Shown: in pieces, positions 27,326 to 35,764 of the stretch
Layout of the letters: each line of letters opens with the position of its first letter
Numbering within the stretch: position 1 is the first letter of the stretch
Origin: Micropruina sp.
GTDB taxonomy: Bacteria; Actinomycetota; Actinomycetes; Propionibacteriales; Propionibacteriaceae
Direction: 5' to 3'
DNA: 64,000 nt
Assembly (NCBI GenBank): GCA_016716635.1
Contig: JADJVZ010000011.1
Location: 1,302,001-1,366,000 of the forward strand
Program-made: the position numbers and the translations under genes
The notes under the pieces: generated by a model
Seen by the model: only the letters and a program-made list of their open reading frames with translations
What the model was told of the DNA's origin: nothing
Databases searched by the model: none

Positions 27326-28660
27326 TTACTCCGCGGTAACCGGGGCGGTGAGTTCGACGGTGTTGCCGTCGGCGTCAACGAAGGTCACCTGGGACAAAAT
27401 GCTGGCGAGCGCCTTGCTTCGGCGCACTTCCTGCATCCATTCGCTCATGTGGCCGTGGTCCATCATGTGCTGCATTTCGGCCTCGGGGGTGCTGTTGTTG
27501 GCCTGCGCCTTGCGACCAATGAGCTCGATGAGCTCCTGCTGGTCAACGCCAAGCTCTGCATCGTCGGCGACCTTGTCGAGCACCAGCTGAGCCTTGAGCT
27601 GCTTGGTGGTCTCGGCCTCAACGTTGGCCCAGAACTCCTCGGGGGTCTGCGCCTTCTCCTCGGCGCTCTGCTCGAGGTAACGATCGATGGTCAAGCCGGC
27701 GTTCGCGAGCTGGCCCTCGATGTTCTCCTTGCGGCCAGCCACCTGAGCGGCCAGCAGGCCAGCGGGAACCTCGAAATCGGCCTGGGTGACGACCGTCTCA
27801 AGCACGGACTCCTGCGCGGCCTCCAGCTGCTGGTAGCGCGCGACGTCGGCCGCGGCCTTGGCCAAGTCGGCCTTCATCTCGTCCACGGTGTCGAACTCGC
27901 TCACCATCTGGGCGAACGCGTCGTCCAGTTCGGGGAGCGTCTGCTCGGCCACCTTGGTGACTGTGATCGCGATATCGGCGGGCTCGCCCTCGAGCGCGCC
28001 ACCGACGAGGGTGGAGGCGAACGTCGCGTTGTCGCCGGCGGAAAGGCCGGTGACGGCGTCGTCAAGGCCCTCGAGCATCGTGCCCGACCCGATGGCGTAG
28101 CTGACGCCCTCGGCGGTGCCGTCTTCGATCGGCTCACCGTCGCGGCTGGCGACGAGGTCGATGGTGACAACGTCGCCGTCCTGCGCCGCGCGCTCGACCT
28201 CGACGCTCGTGGCGAATCGCCGACGCAGCAGTTCGATGCGCTCGGCGACCAGGTCGTCGGTCGGGGTCGCGTTGGGCACCGACACGGAGATCGCGTCGAA
28301 CGCCGGGAGCGCGAAGTCCGGACGCACGTCCACCTCAGCGGTGAACTCGACGAGCTGCCCGTCCTCAAGCTTGGTGACCTCGATCTCGGGGTCGGCCAGC
28401 GGGTAGACCTTGGCCTCTTGGACGGCCGCGTTGTAGGCGGTCGGCAGGGCGGCGTTGATGGCCTCCTGCAGGACGGCACCGCGGCCGTAACGCTGATCGA
28501 TGACCGAGGCGGGCACCTTGCCACGGCGGAAACCGGGGATGTTCACCTGCTGGGCGATGGTCTGGTAGGCCTTGTCCAGGTGGGACTTGAGGTCGGAGAA
28601 CGGGATCTCCACGGTGAACTTCACCCGGGACGGGCTGAGCTGCTCGACGTTGCTGGGCAC
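27326..28660 (-). CDS. tig: Trigger factor
   Basis: A ribosome-associated chaperone and prolyl isomerase of 444 residues. The N-terminal domain has the ribosome-binding signature GFRRGKVP near residue 44. A PPIase-like domain occupies about 150-240, and a long helical C-terminal domain follows. The GTG at 28660 (product starting MPSNVEQLS) has AGGAG upstream at a good spacing; earlier in-frame codons are non-homologous. Confidence 0.96.
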   Translation of the reverse strand: MPSNVEQLSPSRVKFTVEIPFSDLKSHLDKAYQTIAQQVNIPGFRRGKVPASVIDQRYGRGAVLQEAINAALPTAYNAAVQEAKVYPLADPEIEVTKLEDGQLVEFTAEVDVRPDFALPAFDAISVSVPNATPTDDLVAERIELLRRRFATSVEVERAAQDGDVVTIDLVASRDGEPIEDGTAEGVSYAIGSGTMLEGLDDAVTGLSAGDNATFASTLVGGALEGEPADIAITVTKVAEQTLPELDDAFAQMVSEFDTVDEMKADLAKAAADVARYQQLEAAQESVLETVVTQADFEVPAGLLAAQVAGRKENIEGQLANAGLTIDRYLEQSAEEKAQTPEEFWANVEAETTKQLKAQLVLDKVADDAELGVDQQELIELIGRKAQANNSTPEAEMQHMMDHGHMSEWMQEVRRSKALASILSQVTFVDADGNTVELTAPVTAE

Positions 28661-28898
28661 GAAATCGGCTCCTGATGTGATTGACAGACTGGGCAATCCT
28701 AGCCAGGGCTCCGCCGCAGGGCGAAAACTGACCCCCAGCCGCAGATAGCCCCTCAACCCCGGGCATTTTTGCCCCTACTAAAGATTTGGGGGTCAGACCG
28801 CTCGCTTCGGCTCGGGAGTGGCGTGAGGATGGACATCTGGCGCGCCTGACGCCGCTCTCGCCAGGGGACGAAGGACGGCGCCTGAAGAGGGAAACATC

Positions 28899-29483
28899 AT
28901 GAAGAAGATTGTGGGCACTTTGGTGGCCGTAGGTGCCCTGGTCGCCGTCAACGCGCTCGGTGCACCCGCCGCCACGGCAGGCACTCCGACAGTGCGTAAC
29001 GCGTGGGCTTCGGCCTTGCTGTCCCAAACCTCACCTTCGACGGCTACCGCGACCGGATGCCTCTCGACGATCGTCTCGGTGCGTGTCAACGACCGGTCTG
29101 ACACGGCGGACCACGGCGGGACCACCCTCTGGGCGACCGACTCGTGCACCGCTAGTGACCCCTACGCCGGGGGGACGATGTTCTGGTTCTACCTGCCCGC
29201 GACGACGGGGCCGACGGTCGACTCGAACCTGGGCAGCGGCTCGTACTCCGATCAGATCGCCTTCGACATGGCTACCAGCGGGCCTACGACGGCCTCGGTC
29301 CGAGCGACTTGGACCGGCGTCGGCAAGATCACGAACGGGGCCCAAATGCTCGACGGCGCCCAATGGGTAAGGCGTCAACGCTCCGCTAACGCGTCCATCG
29401 TCGTCGATCTCAACGACATGCATATCGTGATCAGCGGCAGCCTGGGGGTGCTCGAGTTCGACACCCTCACCGCCAAGGTCTGA
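28899..29483 (+). CDS. Secreted protein, first of a tandem paralogous pair
   Basis: A 194-residue protein with a signal peptide starting MKKIVGTLVAVGALVAVNAL and a likely cleavage after the Ala-rich segment near residue 27. The mature part is Ser/Thr-rich beta-type sequence with two conserved Cys (ATGCLST and ATDSCTA) that could form a disulfide, and a TWTGVGKI motif. It is 30-40 percent identical by eye to the next gene, including leader and cysteines. No known family is recognised. AGAGGGAAA precedes the ATG. Confidence 0.82.
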   Translation: MKKIVGTLVAVGALVAVNALGAPAATAGTPTVRNAWASALLSQTSPSTATATGCLSTIVSVRVNDRSDTADHGGTTLWATDSCTASDPYAGGTMFWFYLPATTGPTVDSNLGSGSYSDQIAFDMATSGPTTASVRATWTGVGKITNGAQMLDGAQWVRRQRSANASIVVDLNDMHIVISGSLGVLEFDTLTAKV

Positions 29484-29640
29484 CCCAGGGACTTAGCCGT
29501 CACCACTGCGCAATTTTGCGCAGCTGAGGGTTTGCTGGCTAAGAATCCCCCACCTGACCTCGACGTGCCGTGAAAATGGGCCCTGCGTTCGTGACACCGC
29601 TCCCCCCGGGCGAAGCGCGGCGCCGAAAAGAGGGAGAAAC

Positions 29641-30213
29641 ATGAAGAAGATTTTGGGCACCCTAGTCGGGGTCGGGACACTCCTCGTCGCCACCGCCGTC
29701 GGCGCCGCACCAGCCAGTGCCACGAACATCCAGCAGGCCTGGGCGACCACGACCTTGGCCCAGACCGCGCCGTCGACCATGACGGCGACCGGATGCTTGT
29801 CCACGCAGGTCTCGGTCTCGGTCTACAACGTCCAGAACGGCCAAGGCAACGGTTCGATATCCATCATGGCGACCGACTCGTGCGACGCCAGCGCCCCCTC
29901 CAGCGGGAACTTGGTGTTTTCGGGCTACACCAGGTCGAACCAGTCGGCGACTGTCGACACAGGCCTCGCGTCCGCAACGGATTCGACGCAGTTCGACGTC
30001 AACGTCTTTCCCGACGGCCCCATGCCCGCATCAATCTCGGTGACCTGGACCGGCGTGGGCAAGATCTCCAATGTGAGTGAAACGAACGGAACCCTGCACT
30101 GGGTCATCCGGTCGCGACCGGCATCCGTCAGCGCGGTCATCGACCTGAGTGGCCAGCACCTCGTCATGAACGGGTCCGGCCAGATCGGCCTCGACATCAT
30201 CACGACCCCTTAG
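29641..30213 (+). CDS. Secreted protein, second of a tandem paralogous pair
   Basis: A 190-residue paralogue of the upstream gene. It has the same MKKI(V/L)GTLVGVG signal peptide, ATGCLST and ATDSCDA cysteine motifs, and TWTGVGKI near residue 140. AGAGGGAGAAAC precedes the ATG, and even the 30 bases upstream resemble those of the first copy, so the duplication covered the promoter-proximal region. The function is unknown; a small secreted beta-sandwich is the simplest reading. Confidence 0.82.
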   Translation: MKKILGTLVGVGTLLVATAVGAAPASATNIQQAWATTTLAQTAPSTMTATGCLSTQVSVSVYNVQNGQGNGSISIMATDSCDASAPSSGNLVFSGYTRSNQSATVDTGLASATDSTQFDVNVFPDGPMPASISVTWTGVGKISNVSETNGTLHWVIRSRPASVSAVIDLSGQHLVMNGSGQIGLDIITTP

Positions 30214-30231
30214 TGAGGCAGCCGCCCCGGG

Positions 30232-31917
30232 TCAGCTGGGCGCAATCTGGTCCTTGACCTGCTTTCGGAGAACCTTTCCGAGCATCGAGCGGGGCAGGTC
30301 CGCGACGGCGACGATGCGGCGCGGCACTTTGTAGCGCGCCAGGCGTCCGCGAGAGTGTTCCCGCAGTGCGTCCTCGTCCAGGGTTGCCCCTGGGCGTAGG
30401 ACCACTGCGGCTACCACGTCCTCGCCGCCGCGCTCCGACGGGAGCCCGACGACGGCCGCGTCCACGACGTCGGGATGCGCCCGCAGGGCGTCCTCCACCT
30501 CCGATGGCGTGACGTTGAAGCCGCCCGTGATGATGAGCTCCTTGAGGCGGTCCACGATGGTGGTGAAGCCGTCGGCGTCCACCGTCACGACATCGCCGGT
30601 GCGCAGCCATCCGTCCGGGAGCAGCACGGCGGCGGTCGCCTCGGGGTCCTGCCAGTAGCCGCGCATGACCTGGGGCCCCTTGAGGAGCAACTCCCCCGGC
30701 GTGCCCGGTTCGACGTCGCGCGTGGGGTCGGACGGATCGACGACCCGCATCCACGTGCTCGGGAACGGGACCCCGATGGTGCCCGGGCGGCGCGTCGGAT
30801 AGAACGGGTTGCCCAGCGCGACCGGTGAGGTTTCGGTCATGCCGTAGCCCTCGACCAGCAACCCACCCGAGGCCGCCTCCCAGCGCTCGACGATGGCGTC
30901 GGGCAGGTTCATGGCCCCTGAGATGCAGTACTTCGCCGACTTCAACGAGATGCCCCGCTCGGCGGCGCGCCTGGCGGTCGCCTCGTAGATGGGCGGCACC
31001 GCGCAATAAATGGTCGGCGGAACGCGCCTGGCCGCGTCCAACACCATGTCCACGTCGAACTTGGGGAAGATCACCAGGCGGGCCTGCTTGAGGATCCCGT
31101 AGGTGACGTAGAGGGTCAGCCCGAACGCGTGGAACATCGGCAAGATCGCGTAGAAGTTCTCGCGTTGGTACTGGGCGCTGTACATCCAAGCCTCGCCCTG
31201 CAGCGCGTTGCTGTGCAGATTGAAGTGCGTCAGCATGGCGCCCTTGGCCGTTCCGGTGGTGCCGGACGTGTACTGAATGGCGGCCAGGTCCTGGACGCCC
31301 GGACGCGGGTGCGCGGGGTCCAATGGCGCACTCTTCAGAAGCTGGCGCCACGGGATGGTCTGCCCCGGCGCCGGACGGGTGAGCGCGTCGCGCTTGGCCC
31401 GAAGCGACGGGATCGGCAGGCGCAGCGCCAGCCGTTGGACCGCGGGGAAGGCATCCAGCAGGTTCACCGCGACGATGTGCGCGGGGGCGGCGTCCCGCGG
31501 CAGGTCGGTGATCTTCTCGACCGCCGTGTCCCAGCAGATCGCAACCTTGGCGTGATGGCTTTCGAAGAGATGCCGCAACTCCGGGGCAGTGTAGAGAGGG
31601 TTGTGCTCGACCACCACGGCGCCGAGCCGAAGGACGGCGTAGAACGCGACGAGGTGTTGGGGGCAATTCGGCAATAAGAGGGCCACGCGGTCCCCCGCCG
31701 CCACGCCCAGCTTTCGAAGGCCCTCGGCGGCGCGGGCCACCTGGTCGCCAAGACGGGCGTAACTAGTCTCGCGCCCGAAGAAGTCCAGGGCGATCGCCGG
31801 ACCGGCCGCGGCCACGCTGCGCTCGAACATGTGGACGAGCGAATCCGTAGGCAACTCGATATCGGCGGGGACCCCCGGCTGATAGTTCACAAGCCAGGGA
31901 CGAAGAGGTTCGACCAT
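30232..31917 (-). CDS. Long-chain fatty acid--CoA ligase (AMP-forming)
   Basis: An ANL-superfamily enzyme of 561 residues that activates a fatty acid to acyl-AMP and then acyl-CoA. The AMP-binding P-loop is YTSGTTGTAKGAM, followed by GYGMTETSP, TGDVVTVDADGF, and the C-terminal catalytic Lys in RSMLGKVLRKQ. FadD-like rather than acetyl-CoA synthetase-like by overall length and motifs. ATG 31917 is used; the longer frame upstream has no homology. It converges on the secreted pair. Confidence 0.92.
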   Translation of the reverse strand: MVEPLRPWLVNYQPGVPADIELPTDSLVHMFERSVAAAGPAIALDFFGRETSYARLGDQVARAAEGLRKLGVAAGDRVALLLPNCPQHLVAFYAVLRLGAVVVEHNPLYTAPELRHLFESHHAKVAICWDTAVEKITDLPRDAAPAHIVAVNLLDAFPAVQRLALRLPIPSLRAKRDALTRPAPGQTIPWRQLLKSAPLDPAHPRPGVQDLAAIQYTSGTTGTAKGAMLTHFNLHSNALQGEAWMYSAQYQRENFYAILPMFHAFGLTLYVTYGILKQARLVIFPKFDVDMVLDAARRVPPTIYCAVPPIYEATARRAAERGISLKSAKYCISGAMNLPDAIVERWEAASGGLLVEGYGMTETSPVALGNPFYPTRRPGTIGVPFPSTWMRVVDPSDPTRDVEPGTPGELLLKGPQVMRGYWQDPEATAAVLLPDGWLRTGDVVTVDADGFTTIVDRLKELIITGGFNVTPSEVEDALRAHPDVVDAAVVGLPSERGGEDVVAAVVLRPGATLDEDALREHSRGRLARYKVPRRIVAVADLPRSMLGKVLRKQVKDQIAPS

Positions 31918-32093
31918 GATCCGATCTTGGCACGCGTTCCGGCCCACCCTGTCAGACTGGAGGTCCACCGACACGACCGGCCTTGCGGAAATACAGGCAG
32001 CGGCTTCACATCCGCTGTTTCCCCCCGATCGACACCTACGCAAGGATCCATTTGGGAAATAGGAACTCATATATCAAGGGAAATCATGACAAC

Positions 32094-32252
32094 GTGTCTA
32101 ACCACGAACTCTATGTTGGCGCGTACTCGAAATATGAAGAGATTTACCAATCTCTGTACTCCGGTGCCGGACTGCAGCTCGGCTGCTTGTTCGCCGACCG
32201 CGAACACAAGATTCCGCTGTGCTCTACCGACTTCAAGGTCTCGATTTCCTAG
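32094..32252 (+). CDS. Small hypothetical protein in a low-GC patch
   Basis: A reading frame of about 52 residues (product starting VSNHELYVGAYSKYEE) with Tyr-rich helical character and two cysteines. The GC content is visibly lower than in the flanking genes. The start is unclear: a TTG at 31983 gives 89 residues but the extra part looks random, and an AAGGG site is better placed for an ATG at 32086 in another frame. It may be the end of a broken gene. It is ten bases upstream of the next small gene. Confidence 0.3.
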   Translation: MSNHELYVGAYSKYEEIYQSLYSGAGLQLGCLFADREHKIPLCSTDFKVSIS

Positions 32253-32261
32253 GATTTACCG

Positions 32262-32645
32262 ATGGCAAACGGAGCCTGGTCCAGCGCCAACCGGCGGTCT
32301 CGCATGAAGGCCAGGGGCGGGCGATCCTTAGGGCCGCTGGTAGTTGCGGCTTTCATCGAGGTGGTGCTTATCGTGGCCGAGATCCTGATAGTTGCTCTTC
32401 ATGGAAGGGAAGCAAGCCAGGGAATCTTCTGGGCACTTGCATACTGGATTATCTTCGTAAGCTTGGTGCCTTCGGTGCTCGGCCTCGTAGGTTTCGCGTT
32501 GACAAGGGTGGACTTGGCCGCAGCCCGCATCACCCACGTTCAGGGAAGAAGGCGGAGGGTGACTGGTGCAGTGCTATTCCTGCTGGCACCACTCACCGTC
32601 AACGTGGGCCCATTGCTCGCTTGGATCGGCTTCGGCCCCCCCTGA
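32262..32645 (+). CDS. Small three-helix membrane protein
   Basis: A 127-residue protein with a basic N-terminus (RRSRMKARGGR) and three hydrophobic segments near residues 24-46, 55-80 and 100-125. AGGA lies eight bases before the ATG. No family is recognised. It belongs to the same lower-GC patch as the preceding small frame and may be laterally acquired or a remnant. The 225 bases after it, up to tRNA-Gly, contain no supportable gene. Confidence 0.5.
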   Translation: MANGAWSSANRRSRMKARGGRSLGPLVVAAFIEVVLIVAEILIVALHGREASQGIFWALAYWIIFVSLVPSVLGLVGFALTRVDLAAARITHVQGRRRRVTGAVLFLLAPLTVNVGPLLAWIGFGPP

Positions 32646-32870
32646 CAGCAGAAGCAAATGAGGCCGAAGGCGCGAAATCGACCGCTTGGGAGCTGTTGAA
32701 CAGTGCCGAGCGGGCTCGGATTGCGGCGTTTTGGGCTGGCTTTGCGTGCCATGGCGGACCCCTTTCGCCTCCCGCGAGTGCACGGGAGTGCACGGGGACG
32801 GGGTCCAATCGCGCGTCCAACGTCGGTTGACGCCTGCCAGACTTGCGCCTGACTAGGCATTTCACCATCG

Positions 32871-32941
32871 AGCGGATGACGGGAATCGAACCCGCATGGC
32901 CAGCTTGGAAGGCTGGGGCTCTACCATTGAGCTACATCCGC
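32871..32941 (-). tRNA. tRNA-Gly (anticodon TCC)
   Basis: A complete cloverleaf on the minus strand. Acceptor stem GCGGATG/CATCCGC, D stem GCTC/GAGC, anticodon stem CCAGC/GCTGG around CTTCCAA (anticodon TCC), and a T arm with TTCGATT. The discriminator is T and CCA is not encoded. It reads GGA/GGG glycine codons. Confidence 0.95.
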
Positions 32942-33013
32942 GTGGGCGTTCAGCCTAGCGTGCAAGAGTGGTTGCCCGCGAAGTCGGCGCCGCGCCCTCG
33001 GTGCCGCCAAGCC

Positions 33014-33205
33014 CTAGGAGGGTCGAGACTCCGGATCGTGGATCCGGATCTCGACCAACCCCTGGTCGCGGGCGGCGGTCAGGATCCGCGACACCGACGA
33101 GGGTGAGACGGACAAGACCCGTGCGACCTCGCTTTGGGAGCGATTCTCCAGGTAATACAACCGCGCTGCCGCGAGCAACAACTGCCTATCGCGTGGTGCC
33201 GGCAT
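33014..33205 (-). CDS. Orphan SorC/DeoR-type helix-turn-helix protein
   Basis: A 63-residue protein matching only the DNA-binding N-terminus of SorC-family regulators (RLYYLENRSQSEVARVLSVS, then PSSVSRILTAARDQGLV). The roughly 250-residue effector domain is missing, and only about 70 bases separate the stop from tRNA-Gly, so nothing of that domain remains. GACGAGAG precedes the ATG. It lies 31 bases downstream of the SAF oxidoreductase on the same strand. It may be a truncated relic or a stand-alone competitor for SorC operators. Confidence 0.65.
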   Translation of the reverse strand: MPAPRDRQLLLAAARLYYLENRSQSEVARVLSVSPSSVSRILTAARDQGLVEIRIHDPESRPS

Positions 33206-33236
33206 CTCTCGTCACACCCTTTCGACGGTGACGCGC

Positions 33237-34538
33237 TCAGATGATTCCGGCCGCGTGGAGAGAGTCCTGGAGCCGCCGCATGGCCACGAGCGGACGACGT
33301 TCGTCCACCTCGACGTCGTCATAAGTCACGATGGCGTCCGCGGGCAGATCTCGCTTCAGCACGCAGCCGCCCACGAGGCCGATCGGGATGGCGTTGGCTG
33401 CGGTCGCGTCATCGGCATCGATCGTCCAACCGCGGACGTGATGCCCGCCCATGCCCTCCAGCGTGATGCCCGCCTTGAGCGCGAACTTGGTCTTGGCCGT
33501 GACCTCCGAACGCCACACCTTGGTCTGGAAGTCGGCGCGACGATCCAGGACGGCTTCGCTGATCGACAGGTGCGCTTCGATAGAGGCAAGGTGATGCGGA
33601 CGGTAAATGGCGTAGTAGGGGCCCTTTCCGAACTTCAGGAAGTCGAGCTCCTCGGTCACCACGTGGTTTTCCGAGCGGACGACCGCGAAGATCCCTGGGG
33701 CCACGTTGCCTTCGACGGTGTACTCGACCGCTGGGTAGCTGGTGAGGATGCCACCGTCTTCCACCGGAATGAGCTTGGTCGCCAGTTCGTCGATCGAGCA
33801 GGCGGGACCGTGCATGCCCGCCACGTCCACCGGGATGCCGGTGGCGTTCGACAACGAGGCCATCTCGATCTGGGTCTTGGTGCCGTCAGTGAACTCGCAG
33901 AGGATGCGGGGGTTCATGTTCTTGGCCAGCGCCTCGGCCATCACGTCTTCCACGACGTCGGTCGGACGGTTGGGGTTGTTCTTGCCCTTGCCGGTCGCGA
34001 TGACGGTCAGGCCAAGATCGCGGGCGTACTCGACGAGCTTCAGGCACTCGACAGGCTCATCACCCCGGCAGATCGTGTACACCTGATTGCCGGCGTTGGC
34101 GATGCTCGCGAGCAGCAATCCGACGGTGACATCGGCCTCGACGGTCATGAGGGCGACGTCTTTCTTGCCCACCAGCGCCGAGTAGGCGATCTGGGCGGCG
34201 ATCTCGGGCACGCCCGACACCTCCAGGACGATGTCAACCGGTAGGCGTGGCACCATAAGGCCGTCGTTGATGACGACGGGCAGGCGAGCCTCGATCCGCT
34301 CGGCGGCCTTGGCGAGGTCCGATTCGACGACCGCAGGCTCGACGCGACCAGCGTTGGCGTATGCCTCCACCGCGCGCTCGACGGCGATGTCGGCCACGAC
34401 CGACACTTCCATGCCCTCGGCACGTTCAATGGTGGCGATCAGGCCCCGGCCCATCTGACCGGCGCCCACGACGCCCACCCGGACGGGGCGTCCAACCTCG
34501 CGCTCACGCTTCACGAGACGATCTGAATAACTTGCCAT
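33237..34538 (-). CDS. NAD(P)-binding SAF-domain oxidoreductase (homoserine dehydrogenase-like)
   Basis: A protein of about 433 residues. The N-terminal Rossmann domain has GVVGAGQMGRGL near residue 24, and a homoserine-dehydrogenase-like middle carries VINDGLMVP and TGKGKNNP. The C-terminal third, with HVRGWTIDADDATAANAIPIGL, resembles a SAF domain. Such proteins occur in sugar or sugar-acid catabolic operons with SorC/DeoR regulators; the substrate is not determinable here. ATG 34538 is preferred over an upstream start. It is presumably regulated by the neighbouring SorC protein. Confidence 0.8.
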   Translation of the reverse strand: MASYSDRLVKREREVGRPVRVGVVGAGQMGRGLIATIERAEGMEVSVVADIAVERAVEAYANAGRVEPAVVESDLAKAAERIEARLPVVINDGLMVPRLPVDIVLEVSGVPEIAAQIAYSALVGKKDVALMTVEADVTVGLLLASIANAGNQVYTICRGDEPVECLKLVEYARDLGLTVIATGKGKNNPNRPTDVVEDVMAEALAKNMNPRILCEFTDGTKTQIEMASLSNATGIPVDVAGMHGPACSIDELATKLIPVEDGGILTSYPAVEYTVEGNVAPGIFAVVRSENHVVTEELDFLKFGKGPYYAIYRPHHLASIEAHLSISEAVLDRRADFQTKVWRSEVTAKTKFALKAGITLEGMGGHHVRGWTIDADDATAANAIPIGLVGGCVLKRDLPADAIVTYDDVEVDERRPLVAMRRLQDSLHAAGII

Positions 34539-34592
34539 TGCTGCTTCCTCAAGAGTGCCGGACGCCGTTCGTCCGTCGACTGACCATTCACA

Positions 34593-34694
34593 TTTGCACA
34601 TCCGTGCATTTCGTTATGCGAATTTGTGCGTCATTGAGATAAGTATCGCCCGTGCCTGACCGGCATCGCAAGATCTATTCACGATTGAATATCT
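34593..34694. promoter_or_regulatory. AT-rich promoter region with candidate SorC operators
   Basis: An AT-rich stretch upstream of the SAF-oxidoreductase gene. It holds a TGCAC-ATCC-GTGCA inverted repeat (34595-34608), related half-sites ATGCGAA and TTTGTGCG just after, and a second imperfect repeat with TATTC/GAATA arms (34671-34694). The base composition contrasts strongly with the surroundings. Binding by the adjacent SorC-type regulator is inferred. Confidence 0.5.
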
Positions 34695-34746
34695 AGTCAC
34701 GGCCGGGGCGTACACAGGCCTTGTGCACGCCCGTCGCGGGGCGATG

Positions 34747-35724
34747 TCAGGTGATGAGCGCCTGCGCGAGGCTGAGATCGGTGATCAGGACATTGATCCA
34801 ACCGCCTCGGGCGGCCCCGCGGACAGCCTCCACCTTGTGGGTGCCGCCCGCTACCCCGATGCGCCGCGGGATGGCCAGGAACTGGGCCGCCGTGATGCCC
34901 ATGACGCGGGCATCGAGATCCGAGGGCAGCGGCGAGCCGGCCTCGTCGAAGTAGCGGAAGCAGATGTCCCCCACAGCTCCGAGGGCACGAAGGCGTTCGC
35001 GCTCATCCGAGGTGACTCCGTTTTGGCTGCGCTGCAGCAACGGGGAAGGCTCCAAGCCGCCGATGCCCACGACGGCGTCCGTGACCTCGTCCCAGACCGC
35101 CATCACCTCGCGGATCGCACCGTCGCGGACGAGCGCCTCTTTCACCGAGTGTTCGCTCACGAGGCCCGGGGCCGGCATCAGCACCGGGACGGCACCGCAC
35201 AGGTCGGCGAACTGCGCCACCAGCCGATTGGCGTGCACCTGGCCACTGGGGGCACCGAGCCCGCCCAACAACTGCACGACCCTGTCGACGTTCGGCAGCC
35301 GTCGCGTCGACATCGACTTCACCGCGGCCATCACCGACTCGCTCCACGACGTCACGCCCATCACGGGCCCCTCCGTCATGGTCGCACCGAGGTAGGCCGC
35401 CGCCGCCGGACCCAGCACAGTGACGGGCACGTCGCCTTCGGCCGCATCCACCACCACCACGTCGCGAAGGCCGTAGCGCACCTGGAGTTCGTCCTCGAGA
35501 TCCCCGTGGACGCCCGGGGGCATCGTGATCACCGTTTGGACGATCCCCAAGGCCTCCGCCTGCTTCAGCAACCGCGAAACTCGGGCTTGCGAGAGCAAGA
35601 GCTGCGCCGCGATCTGAGGCTGGGTGAGGCCCTTCTCGTGGTACAGCCGGGCGACTTTGGTCATCAGGCGAAGCTCGTCAAGGCCCGGCTGCCGGACGCC
35701 AGCGCGTCCTGGTGTGGCTGACAT
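34747..35724 (-). CDS. SorC/DeoR-family sugar-responsive regulator
   Basis: A 325-residue transcription factor. The HTH is in KVARLYHEKGLTQPQIAAQL to QARVSRLLKQAEALGIV. The C-terminal SorC sugar-phosphate-binding domain has GPAAAAYLGATM, GVTSWSES and a late GVAGGTHKVEAVRGA motif. ATG 35724 is chosen because the longer frame overlaps the CHAT gene. It lies upstream of the SAF oxidoreductase on the same strand and is the likely regulator of that operon. Confidence 0.9.
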   Translation of the reverse strand: MSATPGRAGVRQPGLDELRLMTKVARLYHEKGLTQPQIAAQLLLSQARVSRLLKQAEALGIVQTVITMPPGVHGDLEDELQVRYGLRDVVVVDAAEGDVPVTVLGPAAAAYLGATMTEGPVMGVTSWSESVMAAVKSMSTRRLPNVDRVVQLLGGLGAPSGQVHANRLVAQFADLCGAVPVLMPAPGLVSEHSVKEALVRDGAIREVMAVWDEVTDAVVGIGGLEPSPLLQRSQNGVTSDERERLRALGAVGDICFRYFDEAGSPLPSDLDARVMGITAAQFLAIPRRIGVAGGTHKVEAVRGAARGGWINVLITDLSLAQALIT

Positions 35725-35764
35725 TGCCCCCGCCTCACTGAGTCGCCCTGCTTGCGTCCAGATT

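Noticed and set aside
29506..29523. CTGCGCAA-TT-TTGCGCAG palindrome as a terminator
   Set aside because: No T-tract on either side and a two-base loop; left as a possible operator only.
32599..32868. An 89-codon minus-strand frame next to tRNA-Gly
   Set aside because: Low-complexity Arg/Ala-rich product, no ribosome-binding site, overlaps an end of the small membrane-protein gene; judged spurious.
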